Shown here in pieces: positions 51,891 through 60,558 of a DNA stretch of 64,000 nt (the first letter of the stretch is position 1; each line of letters begins with the position of its first letter). Below the pieces are notes generated by a model. That model searched no databases and was not told the origin of the DNA. It saw nothing but the letters and a program-made list of their open reading frames with translations. This DNA is from Palleniella intestinalis (GTDB lineage: Bacteria > Bacteroidota > Bacteroidia > Bacteroidales > Bacteroidaceae), in contig NZ_JABKKG010000004.1 of NCBI RefSeq assembly GCF_013166595.1, positions 62,001 to 126,000 on the forward strand. The letters run 5' to 3'. Made by a program: the position numbers and the translations under genes.

Positions 51891-53645
51891 CTACTCTGCC
51901 TTCTTTTCCTCCGGCGCGAGTGTTGCGGAGTACCTTGCAGGGTCGCGGAGAAGGGCTATGGCAGCCTTTATCTGCTTGTCGCGCCTGAGACTGTTCTCGA
52001 TAGCCCCCGCCTGGTAGTAGTAGCAGGAGACGATGTCCATGGTTATCGCATCCTTTATCACATCGCGGTGGTAGTCAAGTTCCGCGGTAAGGTCATGCTT
52101 CAGCTTCGCCTCCAGAGCCTCGAACTCCGCCTTTGCACGCTCGTAGTAGCCCTCGAAGCGCGCCACCTTCTCAAGGTCCTTCAGGAACCTGCCGCTCTCA
52201 CGGTCGTACTTGAATCCTGCCTCTGTGGCACGCCGGCAGAACTCGGCATAGTCGGCGTCGGTGATTGAGAACTCACGTGCCGGCGCTATCTGCGGATGCT
52301 TTGCCACATAGTCCACGACATAGTCCATCATCACATTCGTGGAGTCCAGTCCCGAAGCAGTGAGATACATCACGATGTTCGGCAGCGAGTCAGGTTTCAC
52401 CTCGATGTCCGGCATGATTCCTCCGCCGTCCTTCACCTTACGCCCGTGGAGAGTCTTGAACTCCTTCTTCAGAGAGTCCGCCACCGCCTCGCGTGAGCCG
52501 CCGTTGGCGTGCTTGTAGTTTATAGCCTGAATGCAGCGTCCTGACGGGATGTAGTAATGCGCCGTGGTCAGTTTCAGGTTACCGTTGTACGGCACATCCA
52601 TCGGCACCTGCACCAGTCCCTTGCCGAAAGTCTTTGTGCCAATGACCACGCCACGGTCGAGGTCCTGCATTGTGCCCGCCATGATTTCCGATGCCGAGGC
52701 AGTGCCGCCGTTCACAAGCACGGCGATAGGCATCAGAGTGTCTATCGGCAGAGCCGTGGTTTTGTACTCACGGTTGGCGCGTGTGAGCTTGCCCTTTGTC
52801 TTCACGATGCTCAGGTCTTTCGGCAGGAACATGTTCAGGATGTCCACCGCCTCGGAGAGCGAGCCGCCGCCGTTGCCTCGGAGGTCGAACAGCAGCTGCT
52901 TCATCCCTTTGCGCTTGAGGTCGATGACAGCGTGGCGCACCTCCTTTGAGCAATCTTCCGTGAACTGGTTGAGGTTTATGTAGCCTATGGAGTCTGTCAG
53001 CATACCGTAGTACGGCATGGCAGGCATCTGTATGGCGCGCCTTGTCAGCTTGAACGACAGTTCCTGCCCCTTAGGGTTCACCTTCTCCTTCTTGCCTTTC
53101 CTGCCCTTCTTTGCAGGAGTTTCCGCTGCCTTTGGGAGGGTAGGGCGCAGTACTTTCAGTATGAAACTCGTGCCTGCCTCTCCTCGCAGATGCTCCGAGA
53201 CGTATGTCGTGGATTTGCCCTTCATGTCCTCGCCGTCGATGGAAAGGATGATGTCACCCTTCTTCAGTCCCACCTCCTGGGCAGGCATGCTGAAGTACGG
53301 CTCGTTGATTACCGTGGCATTCTCCTTCACGTTGAACGACACTACGGAGCCTATGCCGCCGTATTTTCCGGTAATCATCTGCTTCAGTTCCTTCACGTCC
53401 GCCTGCGGATAATACTCTGTGTAAGGGTCAAGCGAGCGGAGCATCGCCTTTATTCCCGTCCCCACGACCTCTTTGGCGTCGAGGGAGTCCACATACATCA
53501 TGTCAAGGTCGCGGTAGATGTCGCAGAAAATCTCCAGCTGCTTCGCCACTTCAAGGTTGTGGCTGTCTTTCTGTGCCTGTGCAGGCTGTGCCCCCATGAG
53601 TGGGAGCAGGAGGGCAAAAGCCCTGAAAATGTTGTTTATCTTCAT
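51891..53645 (-). CDS. S41 family carboxy-terminal processing protease
   Basis: 584 residues. Signal peptide (about 1-24, AQPAQAQ). PDZ domain at about 85-165 (GGIGSVVSFN ... VGLKKGDIILSIDGEDMKGK), a Lys-rich insertion (about 175-195), then the S41 core with nucleophile Ser in VNGGTASASEIMAG and catalytic Lys in GTKTFGKGLVQVP. Such periplasmic proteases (CtpA/Prc type) trim or degrade envelope proteins. The C-terminal 200 residues are helical. Two tandem promoter cores lie upstream at 53695-53779. Confidence 0.93.
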   Translation of the reverse strand: MKINNIFRAFALLLPLMGAQPAQAQKDSHNLEVAKQLEIFCDIYRDLDMMYVDSLDAKEVVGTGIKAMLRSLDPYTEYYPQADVKELKQMITGKYGGIGSVVSFNVKENATVINEPYFSMPAQEVGLKKGDIILSIDGEDMKGKSTTYVSEHLRGEAGTSFILKVLRPTLPKAAETPAKKGRKGKKEKVNPKGQELSFKLTRRAIQMPAMPYYGMLTDSIGYINLNQFTEDCSKEVRHAVIDLKRKGMKQLLFDLRGNGGGSLSEAVDILNMFLPKDLSIVKTKGKLTRANREYKTTALPIDTLMPIAVLVNGGTASASEIMAGTMQDLDRGVVIGTKTFGKGLVQVPMDVPYNGNLKLTTAHYYIPSGRCIQAINYKHANGGSREAVADSLKKEFKTLHGRKVKDGGGIMPDIEVKPDSLPNIVMYLTASGLDSTNVMMDYVVDYVAKHPQIAPAREFSITDADYAEFCRRATEAGFKYDRESGRFLKDLEKVARFEGYYERAKAEFEALEAKLKHDLTAELDYHRDVIKDAITMDIVSCYYYQAGAIENSLRRDKQIKAAIALLRDPARYSATLAPEEKKAE

Positions 53646-53694
53646 CGCTTATTGTTTAAGGCAAAGTAGTTGCTTTGCTTTTGTTTTTTTATGT

Positions 53695-53779
53695 TTATCT
53701 TATGCAAAGGTAATGCAAACCGAGAGCAGACAGAACTTGTTCATGTATGCCGAGGTGCCGCTTATCTTATGCAAAGATA
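53695..53779 (-). promoter_or_regulatory. Tandem promoter cores upstream of the S41 protease gene
   Basis: The 15-mer TTATCTTATGCAAAG occurs twice, at 53695-53709 and 53762-53776. On the minus strand each gives a -7 element: TACCTTTG (53705-53712) and TATCTTTG (53772-53779). The distal one has TTTG at 53802-53805, 22 nt upstream; the proximal one lacks a clear -33. Confidence 0.55.
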
Positions 53780-53828
53780 CTACTTTTCTTCCTTTTTTCG
53801 CCAAATAATGCATTTTTTTTAGAAAATA

Positions 53829-53860
53829 TTTGGTAGTTTCAAAAAATAGCTGTACCTTTG
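53829..53860 (+). promoter_or_regulatory. Promoter of the tRNA-Asn gene
   Basis: TTTG (53829-53832), 20 nt, TACCTTTG (53853-53860). The start point would be near 53865, about 28 nt before the tRNA. Confidence 0.82.
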
Positions 53861-53892
53861 CACTCGCTTTTGAGACATAAGGCAAACACAAT

Positions 53893-53966
53893 GCTTCCTT
53901 AGCTCAGTTGGTTAGAGCATCTGACTGTTAATCAGGGGGTCCCAGGTTCAAGCCCTGGAGGGAGCG
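53893..53966 (+). tRNA. tRNA-Asn (anticodon GTT)
   Basis: 74 nt that fold as a full cloverleaf: acceptor GCTTCCT/AGGGAGC, D arm GCTC...GAGC, anticodon stem TCTGA/TCAGG around loop CTGTTAA (anticodon GTT), T arm CCAGG-TTCAAGC-CCTGG, discriminator G. CCA is not encoded. Promoter and terminator flank it, so it is a single-gene unit. Confidence 0.96.
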
Positions 53967-53970
53967 CACA

Positions 53971-54006
53971 AGAAGAGACATTCGCAAGGATGTCTCTTCT
54001 TTTTTT
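53971..54006 (+). terminator. Terminator of the tRNA gene
   Basis: AGAAGAGACAT (53971-53981) and ATGTCTCTTCT (53990-54000) form an 11-bp stem, followed by a run of T. Confidence 0.9.
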
Positions 54007-54015
54007 AATCAATTT

Positions 54016-54081
54016 GGACAATAGTCAGTAATGGCAAAACAGACAGTACTGACAATATCGACAATCCTGACAGTACTGACC
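54016..54081. repeat. TGTCA/TGACA block L
   Basis: 66 nt of TGACA-rich units between the tRNA terminator and the nuclease-helicase gene. Confidence 0.85.
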
Positions 54082-54104
54082 CAATCAACCAATCCATAAC
54101 CACC

Positions 54105-57100
54105 ATGCCTGCCACCTACGAACCCGAAATAGCAGCGAACCTCTATGCCGAGCTTGCCGAAGCCCTGCGCCTCCGTCCCGACATGGCGGCGGTGTACAAC
54201 GCCTTCAACCACACGTTCCAGAGACTTCTTTACCAAAAGACAGACGCATCGCGCCTGAACCTCGCCGGCACTTTCGCCAAGACGGACTACCTCCTGAAGG
54301 AGCATCGTGCGCCAAAAGGGCTTGCCATGGCTGTCAACGACACTCGCGTAAGGCTCCGCAAGGCTGTCAGAACGCCACACGGACAGACGGCAGGGGACAG
54401 CCCCCTTCGCCTTGAAGCCGCCTGCCTGCATGACTTCCGCAACCTTTGCGAGTTCGTCTCCTTTATATATAAGACGCCCATCCCCGGACATCTTGCCGCC
54501 ATGTTCCCTTCCAACCGCGAGTATGGGGACACTCTCGCCCTTGTCGGCGAATACGTGCGAGTGATTGCCGACGGGTGGGACGATAAGGCAATGTACTGCC
54601 GCCGTGAGGACGCCGTTGACGACGAACCGGTGGCGGTGTCCTTCACAGGCGGCATAAACGGCTACGACTGGTCGTATCTCAAAGACCTGCTTTACGAGAA
54701 TGCACAACTGAACATTGTACGCCCGAGGGAGAAAGGCGGCGTGCTCTATCCCGAACTGATTGTCTTCGAACCGGACTACCTTGTGGACATCTCCGCCATT
54801 GCACGCTGCTTCACCAACTATGCGGAGTCTCCCGTGGTGCACCTCCTGAACAAACTGCAGCCGCAGCAGGTGACGGAACCCCTGCTTCTCGGTAATCTTG
54901 CAGGGCAGCTCCTTGACGAGGCAATAACGTACAGCGGGAAGGAATGCCGCCCGTACCGCGACAGTGCCATGGAATTCTTCCGCAACAATGCCCTGAACTT
55001 CCTTGCCATAGGGCGCGGCCATGACCTGCACAAGAATGCGCAGCTGCAACGCCGGAACATCCATACTGCCCTCGAATCACTGGAAAAGTCCCTGGAACGC
55101 TTCAGCATCAGCGACGCTTTTGTCGAACCTTCGTTCTTCTCCGAGATGTTGGGACTGCAGGGGCGTATGGACTACCTGCAGCTGGACTTCAAGGTTCTCA
55201 TGGAGCAGAAATCGGGAAAATGCGCCTTTTCCTTCAGTAATGACGAGATAAAGGAGCGCGAGGAGCATTACGTGCAGCTGCTCCTCTACATGCTTATCAT
55301 ACGCTACAACTACCGCGACCTGTACGAACAGAACCGCCGTGAGCTGCATGCCTTGCTGCTCTATTCCAAGTACGGCAACGGACTCATAGAGCTCCCGTTC
55401 GCCCCGCAGCTTGTCTTCCGCGCCCTGAAACTCAGGAACGGCATGGCAAGGGCGGACATAGGCTACACCGAACCGCATGGCTTTGACATCCTCGAGACGC
55501 TCATTCCCGAGATTGTCAACGAGAAAAACGCGCGCGGAACGTTATGGGAACGCTACCAAAGGCAGCAGATTCAGGAGGTTCTCGCCCCAATACATAACGC
55601 CTCGCCCCTGGAGCGCGCCTATTTCCTGCGCTTCCTTACCTTCATAGCCAACGAGCATGCCATGGCAAAACTCGGCAACCGCACAAAGGAAAACTCAGGG
55701 TTTGCCGCGAAATGGCATGACTCCCTCGAAGAGAAACGCCTTGCAGGAAACATTTATGACAGTCTGTCGATTGTCTCGCCCGACACAGGGACGACGGGCA
55801 AGATAGAGACCGTTGTGCTGCGCTTCCCTGCGGTGACGGACAACGACATGTCCAATTTCCGCGTCGGCGACATCGTCATCCTCTATCCTTACGGCAGGGA
55901 TGAACAGCCCGACGCACGGAAGACGATGGTGTTCCGCTGCTCCATAAAGAAGATGACGCCCGAGGAGATAACCCTCGTCCTCCGCGCCCCACAGTCCGAC
56001 AACCGTGTCTTCGTGCGCCGGAAGGACTGCCTGTGGGCGGTGGAGCACGACTTCTTCGAGTCTTCCTACAGTTCGCTGTACCGCGGCATGCATGCTTTCC
56101 TCTCCGCACCCAAGGAGCGGCGCGACCTCCTCCTGCTGCAGCGTGAGCCGCAGACGGACGCTTCGCGCATGCTGAAAGGCGACTATGGAGCGTTCAACGA
56201 GCTTTCCTTGCGCGTGAAGAGGGCAAAAGACTTCTTCCTTATAATCGGTCCGCCGGGGACGGGAAAGACGTCCTACGGGCTTCTAAACACCGTAAAAGAG
56301 GAACTCCTCGAAGAGGGCTCTTCCATTCTCCTCACTTCTTTCACCAACAGGGCGGTGGACGAAATATGCTCAAAGCTCCACAGTGAGGGCATCGGCTTCC
56401 TGAGGATAGGTGGCGAACTGAACTGTTCTGCCGCCTGTAAGGACAGTCTTCTGAGCGAAAAGGTCAGTGAGAGCAACGGCATAGAGTCGTTGGCGGAGGT
56501 GATTGCCGCCACGCGTGTCATTGTGGGCACAACGGCTTCGCTGAGTTCCAACCTGCAGCTGTTCCGCCTGAAGCGGTTCTCCCTGGCTGTCGTCGATGAG
56601 GCATCGCAGATTCTCGAGCCGCACCTCATGGGGCTGCTCAGTGCGCACGACGGCGGAATCCCTGCCATAAGCAAGTTTGTCTTCATAGGCGACCACAAGC
56701 AGCTCCCTGCCGTGGTGCAGCAGAAGGAGGAGGTTTCGCGTGTCGGTGACCCGGTGCTCAACGCCATACACCTTACGGACTGCCGCCTGTCGCTCTTCGA
56801 ACGCTTGCTCAGGCGGTATGGCGGTGACGCCGGTGTGGTGTTCATGCTGAGGAAGCAGGGACGCATGCACCGCGAGATAGCGATGTTCCCGAACCTTGCT
56901 TTCTACAACAACCGCCTTGACGTTGTCCCTCTGCCGCATCAGGAAGCGCAGCTCCCTGCCTTTACGGGCGTGCCGGGCAGCGTGGCGGAAATCATTGCCA
57001 CGCGGCGCATGGCATTCGTTGCCGTGCCTGCACCGCAGCGCACTCCGTCGGAGAAGGTGAACAGGAGTGAGGCGGACATCATTGCTGCAATGGTCGTGGG

Positions 57101-57515
57101 GATATACGGGAGGGAGCGCGAGGTGTTTGACGCTGACGAGACAGTGGGCATAATAGTGCCTTACAGGAACCAGATTGCCACGGTAAGGAATGCCATTGCG
57201 GCTTATGGCATAGAGGCTCTGGAGGGCATAACCATAGATACCGTGGAGCGCTACCAAGGCTCGCAGCGGCGGTACATCGTCTATGGGTTCACCGTGCAGC
57301 GCTACTATCAGCTGGATTTCCTTACCGCCAACGTCTTCGTGGATACGGACGGCAGCATCATCGACCGCAAGCTGAATGTGGCGATGACGCGTGCGAAAGA
57401 GCATCTCTTCATGGTGGGCAACCCGAAGCTGCTGGAGAAAGACCCGGTGTTCCGCCATCTCCTCGACTTTGTGCGTGGGAGAGGGGAGTACTTCTCTTCG
57501 GAAGATGTTTTCTGA
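54105..57515 (+). CDS. Dna2-like nuclease-helicase (PD-(D/E)XK nuclease plus UPF1/Dna2-type SF1 helicase)
   Basis: 1136 residues. The middle N-terminal region (about 255-400) carries RecB/Cas4-like nuclease signs: LLLGNLAGQLLDEA, GRMDYLQLDFKVLMEQKSGK (D...E-x-K) and the Q-x3-Y motif in QLLLYML. The C-terminal half is an SF1 helicase: Walker A GPPGTGKTSYG (about 715), VVDEASQ (about 829), GDHKQLPAVV (about 862), TVERYQGSQRRYIV (about 1046) and MTRAKEHLFMVG (about 1094). No cysteine set for an iron-sulfur cluster is evident. It should process DNA ends or flaps in repair, replication or defence. It stands alone after the tRNA unit; the TGA stop lies in a short repeat block. Confidence 0.88.
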   Translation: MPATYEPEIAANLYAELAEALRLRPDMAAVYNAFNHTFQRLLYQKTDASRLNLAGTFAKTDYLLKEHRAPKGLAMAVNDTRVRLRKAVRTPHGQTAGDSPLRLEAACLHDFRNLCEFVSFIYKTPIPGHLAAMFPSNREYGDTLALVGEYVRVIADGWDDKAMYCRREDAVDDEPVAVSFTGGINGYDWSYLKDLLYENAQLNIVRPREKGGVLYPELIVFEPDYLVDISAIARCFTNYAESPVVHLLNKLQPQQVTEPLLLGNLAGQLLDEAITYSGKECRPYRDSAMEFFRNNALNFLAIGRGHDLHKNAQLQRRNIHTALESLEKSLERFSISDAFVEPSFFSEMLGLQGRMDYLQLDFKVLMEQKSGKCAFSFSNDEIKEREEHYVQLLLYMLIIRYNYRDLYEQNRRELHALLLYSKYGNGLIELPFAPQLVFRALKLRNGMARADIGYTEPHGFDILETLIPEIVNEKNARGTLWERYQRQQIQEVLAPIHNASPLERAYFLRFLTFIANEHAMAKLGNRTKENSGFAAKWHDSLEEKRLAGNIYDSLSIVSPDTGTTGKIETVVLRFPAVTDNDMSNFRVGDIVILYPYGRDEQPDARKTMVFRCSIKKMTPEEITLVLRAPQSDNRVFVRRKDCLWAVEHDFFESSYSSLYRGMHAFLSAPKERRDLLLLQREPQTDASRMLKGDYGAFNELSLRVKRAKDFFLIIGPPGTGKTSYGLLNTVKEELLEEGSSILLTSFTNRAVDEICSKLHSEGIGFLRIGGELNCSAACKDSLLSEKVSESNGIESLAEVIAATRVIVGTTASLSSNLQLFRLKRFSLAVVDEASQILEPHLMGLLSAHDGGIPAISKFVFIGDHKQLPAVVQQKEEVSRVGDPVLNAIHLTDCRLSLFERLLRRYGGDAGVVFMLRKQGRMHREIAMFPNLAFYNNRLDVVPLPHQEAQLPAFTGVPGSVAEIIATRRMAFVAVPAPQRTPSEKVNRSEADIIAAMVVGIYGREREVFDADETVGIIVPYRNQIATVRNAIAAYGIEALEGITIDTVERYQGSQRRYIVYGFTVQRYYQLDFLTANVFVDTDGSIIDRKLNVAMTRAKEHLFMVGNPKLLEKDPVFRHLLDFVRGRGEYFSSEDVF

Positions 57516-57527
57516 CAATACTGACAG
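57511..57527. repeat. TGTCA/TGACA block M (minimal)
   Basis: Two units, TGACAATAC and TGACAG, which supply the stop codon of the nuclease-helicase gene. It lies in a convergent gap. Confidence 0.6.
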
Positions 57528-57559
57528 AAAAGCCCCAACAGAAAAGCCCCCAAAAACAA

Positions 57560-57594
57560 AAAAACTCCGAAGCATTTTCTGCTCCGGAGTTTTT
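57560..57594 (+). terminator. Bidirectional terminator
   Basis: AAAAACTCCG (57560-57569) and CGGAGTTTTT (57585-57594) pair perfectly, with A- and T-runs on the two sides. It can end both the helicase gene and the convergent peptide gene. Confidence 0.85.
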
Positions 57595-57634
57595 GTTCCC
57601 CTCCATTTCTAAAATTATCTTGCCAGTCCTGTGT

Positions 57635-57844
57635 TTACAATTCCCATGGTCCCGTGAACGGTGCTGACTTCGCGTTGCCGCTGTTGTCCTTGTTTTCGTT
57701 ATCTACAGTTGTCATGAAATCAGGGAAGCCCTCAATGATGTCACCACCTTTGTCGCCGTCCACTGTCCATACAGATGCGTGCTGCATAAGGCTTTCTTCC
57801 ATCTTTATCACCGTAATCTCGGGTTTGATATATTTCTTTTTCAT
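57635..57844 (-). CDS. Small Bacteroidales peptide of the 'KKKYIKPEI' type
   Basis: 69 residues without a signal peptide or membrane helix. The N-terminus (MKKKYIKPEITVIKMEESLM) resembles many short proteins of Prevotella and Bacteroides that begin with a K-x-Y-x-K-P motif followed by a hydrophobic leader-like stretch; the rest is Gly/Asp/Asn-rich (VDGDKGGDIIEG). It lies 39 nt downstream of the secreted 772-residue protein and on the same strand, so they are probably co-transcribed. A peptide precursor is possible; the function is unknown. Confidence 0.65.
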   Translation of the reverse strand: MKKKYIKPEITVIKMEESLMQHASVWTVDGDKGGDIIEGFPDFMTTVDNENKDNSGNAKSAPFTGPWEL

Positions 57845-57883
57845 ATCTTTGTTCCTTTCTTTTGTTGTCCTTGTTTAGGGCGT

Positions 57884-60202
57884 TTATCTCACAGCAACTT
57901 TCTTACCGTTGACGATGTACATTCCGCTTGGGAGACCCTCGAGGGATGTTGTGCCGCGGCGTACCACCTGACCGTAGATGGAGTATACGGCGGCAGGCAG
58001 GTCGCGTTCAGTGGCATCCATGGTGATGAATCCCTCTATTGCCGTCGTGGTGTTGTCGCCGATGCCGTCCATTGAGATGAATGCCAGCCTGTGGCCTTTT
58101 GCTCCTGGAATGCTCTGGTGCTCATCCTCAATCCACCAGCTGTAGCCTGCTGCCTTGTCCCATTGTCCTGGGAGGTGGTAAAGGTTGCTGTCATGCATGA
58201 CATAGGCGTTTGCCGGTACAATTGTCTCTTTCTCGAATGTTGCATAGACGCGCAGCTTGCAGTCTTTGTAGCCGTCGCCGTTGACAGTGAAGAAATGGTC
58301 TCCGTCGATGACTACATCCCCGTTGTACTCCAGGGTCAGGAATCGTTTGAGGCTTTCTATTTTAATCTCTTCCTCGAGAAGTTCCTTCTTGCAGAGGGAC
58401 ACTCGTGAGATGGTGTAGAACGGAGCGGTGATTTTTGTCTCCCCTCTGTCGCCTATGTCTATGTCTCCCTTTTGGGTAAGGTCGCCGATAAGCGGCTTGA
58501 TGATGAATGCCTCTCCTTTTCTTGTCACGACGTCATCATCGCTATAGCTGTCAAGTTTCAGGGTCTGGAATGCTATGGCTCCCTCACGGCCGGACTCGGC
58601 ATTGCACAGTTTGGCAATCTCCACTTTTGCCGTGAACGCTTGTGTGATCTGTCTCTTTGTAAGGTCGACAGGGAGGCAGAGGCTGTTCCACTTGCCTGCC
58701 GTCATGGTGCGCTTGAGAATCAGCGGACGGTTGACATACTTTGACGCGTAGTCGGAGTTCTCCGCCGTTGAACCGTCCTTGAAATTGTTCCATCCCTCAT
58801 CGAGTGCGAAGCTTTCGCCGAGGTATTTCAGTCGGAAGTCATCAAAGTAGACATAGTCGTTGTCGGTCATGTCCTTGTCAATCTCTATGCCGATTTCTAT
58901 GTCCTGTCCTTCATTTTCATCGAAGTTTGCATAGAAGGTCAGGTAGTTGGGGTAGACCTTGCAGTAGAAGACCACACCTGCTTCCACCTTGTTGGAGACT
59001 TTGTTGTCACGGATGTCCTTGCCAAGGAACTCTATCTTGTCGAAAGTTTCTTCTCTTACAGGTACTTTCTCAAGGCTTATGCGTCCCTCTTCCTCGCCGT
59101 ATGATTTTCCGAGGAGTGACATGGATTTCCATTCTGGTGTGCTTTTTGATATTGCGTTTGTGGTTTTCGCATACAGTTTCGCATACTCCGTCTTGTCCTT
59201 TTCGTCATTGAAGAATCCCTGGCATTCCACCTGATACCATCCGCTTTTGTGCAGCTTGACTTTCTGGAACAGCTTCGCGCCTTTTGCCGCTTTCTTTATG
59301 CCTCCGCAGTAGAACATTCCGAAATTCTGGTCGACATTGCTTTGGGTGTAAAGGTCATTGCCTTTGTCGTCAAAGAATTCTCCGGAGAAGTCATTTGAGA
59401 ACGTCATCGTACCGCTCTTCTGCCATCCTCTTCCGGACTCGCTGTCGTATGTGTTGTACTTGTTCAGACGGTTGAAGCCTTGTGCACGGAGCATGAAGGT
59501 GGCGTCGGAAGGTCTTTCCTTGTTATAGGTGTCAGGGAACATGTCTTCCAGATATTCCTCGGAAACGATTTTCCAATGTGTCTCCCTTGGATTCCTGTTG
59601 CGGATTTCCGTAATTGTCATTGCACGCACAAGGTTGCTGTTTCCTTGTTGGAAGACATTAATGGTCATGAGGTTGTTGCTGCACAGGTAATATTCCTGTG
59701 TGCCGTCGAAGACTTTTATGCGGTAGACATTGCCTTCCTTTGAGTCTGCTATTTTCTCGAATTCCCAGTTGACATAAATGCCGTTCTCGTCCTTTTGGTC
59801 GAAATAGACACCTCTCGTCTTGCTTGTATTGCCTTCCGGCACAAGTCCGAGGTATTCTCCGCCGGTTTCCGTATTGCGGAACGGTCCTTTGATTTTGTAG
59901 TAATTGTTATTGTCATGATTTGGCATTACAAGCAGTGGCAGTCCGACTGTGAATGTCGCTGTTCGCGTGCCCCAGAAGCCTCCGGCGTTGAGAAACATGT
60001 CCTTTTCGAGATTATAGAGAAGGATGCGGGTTTCTTTTCCTGATGACTGTAACTGGTTGAGTTCCTCAATAGTCATGCCTTCGCCGTAAAATCCGGCATG
60101 TTCTGCATCCACCTGTGCCATGGACTGCTGCGGCATTGCCGCCATTGACAGGCACAGGAAGCATAGCTTGGCGATTTTTGTGTAAAATGCAAACCTTTTC
60201 AT
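57884..60202 (-). CDS. Large secreted surface protein with type IX-like sorting tail
   Basis: 772 residues. Signal peptide (cleavage near QQSMA|Q). The mature part is beta-rich, with galactose-binding-like segments in the middle (WYQVECQGFF, NDYVYFDDFRLKYLGE). The C-terminus VYSIYGQVVRRG...GLPSGMYIVNGKKVAVR is a sorting tail as in many Prevotella proteins. No enzyme motif was found. Likely a surface or released binding protein. Its -7 element is at 60342-60349 and a run of nine G lies upstream. Confidence 0.75.
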   Translation of the reverse strand: MKRFAFYTKIAKLCFLCLSMAAMPQQSMAQVDAEHAGFYGEGMTIEELNQLQSSGKETRILLYNLEKDMFLNAGGFWGTRTATFTVGLPLLVMPNHDNNNYYKIKGPFRNTETGGEYLGLVPEGNTSKTRGVYFDQKDENGIYVNWEFEKIADSKEGNVYRIKVFDGTQEYYLCSNNLMTINVFQQGNSNLVRAMTITEIRNRNPRETHWKIVSEEYLEDMFPDTYNKERPSDATFMLRAQGFNRLNKYNTYDSESGRGWQKSGTMTFSNDFSGEFFDDKGNDLYTQSNVDQNFGMFYCGGIKKAAKGAKLFQKVKLHKSGWYQVECQGFFNDEKDKTEYAKLYAKTTNAISKSTPEWKSMSLLGKSYGEEEGRISLEKVPVREETFDKIEFLGKDIRDNKVSNKVEAGVVFYCKVYPNYLTFYANFDENEGQDIEIGIEIDKDMTDNDYVYFDDFRLKYLGESFALDEGWNNFKDGSTAENSDYASKYVNRPLILKRTMTAGKWNSLCLPVDLTKRQITQAFTAKVEIAKLCNAESGREGAIAFQTLKLDSYSDDDVVTRKGEAFIIKPLIGDLTQKGDIDIGDRGETKITAPFYTISRVSLCKKELLEEEIKIESLKRFLTLEYNGDVVIDGDHFFTVNGDGYKDCKLRVYATFEKETIVPANAYVMHDSNLYHLPGQWDKAAGYSWWIEDEHQSIPGAKGHRLAFISMDGIGDNTTTAIEGFITMDATERDLPAAVYSIYGQVVRRGTTSLEGLPSGMYIVNGKKVAVR

Positions 60203-60341
60203 CTTTATGAAATTTTTTATGTTAAATTCTCTGTCTTTTGTGATAGGTTACTTAGCTTGTGGCATTGCCGTGTGTGAGATGTCCGGCACGCAAGTTTCTC
60301 TCTTGGTGTTTCTTCTTATCACAAATTTTTTCTATAGTGTG

Positions 60342-60349
60342 CAAAGTTA
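60342..60349 (-). promoter_or_regulatory. -7 element of the surface-protein operon
   Basis: TAACTTTG on the minus strand, followed by a 134-nt leader. No TTG is found at the -33 distance. A nine-G tract (60382-60390) lies about 33 nt upstream of the -7 element. Confidence 0.6.
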
Positions 60350-60470
60350 ATGATATTTTTTCATATCGCTCTTTTTAAATCGGGGGGGGGTAATATTTGT
60401 TAACGCGGATATGCGTGTTTTTATTTATAATTAACTATTCTTGTTCACTGAGCGACTGTTGATGCATGGA

Positions 60471-60545
60471 CTTCAGAATCCGCAAGAATCCGTATGCGGG
60501 AATGTGAAGAGATGTATGGCATGCGGATTCTTGCGGATTCTGAAG
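60471..60545 (-). repeat. REP-like 22-bp inverted repeat downstream of the thioredoxin-fold gene
   Basis: CTTCAGAATCCGCAAGAATC (from 60471) with CG forms one arm, and its perfect 22-nt complement is at 60524-60545. The stem extends inward with one mismatch. It lies 14 nt past the stop at 60559 and may act as its terminator. Confidence 0.75.
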
Positions 60546-60558
60546 ATTTGTGTGAGGT

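Larger units (their letters stand above)
60203..60558. other. 356-nt gap with promoter, G-tract and REP-like hairpin
   Basis: It contains the promoter of the surface-protein operon (60342-60349), a homopolymer of nine G (60382-60390), an AT-rich stretch and a 22-bp inverted repeat (60471-60545). No gene is supported. Confidence 0.7.

Noticed and set aside
53893..54104. Integrated element at the tRNA-Asn gene
   Set aside because: No integrase and no repeated tRNA 3' end were found downstream within the window.
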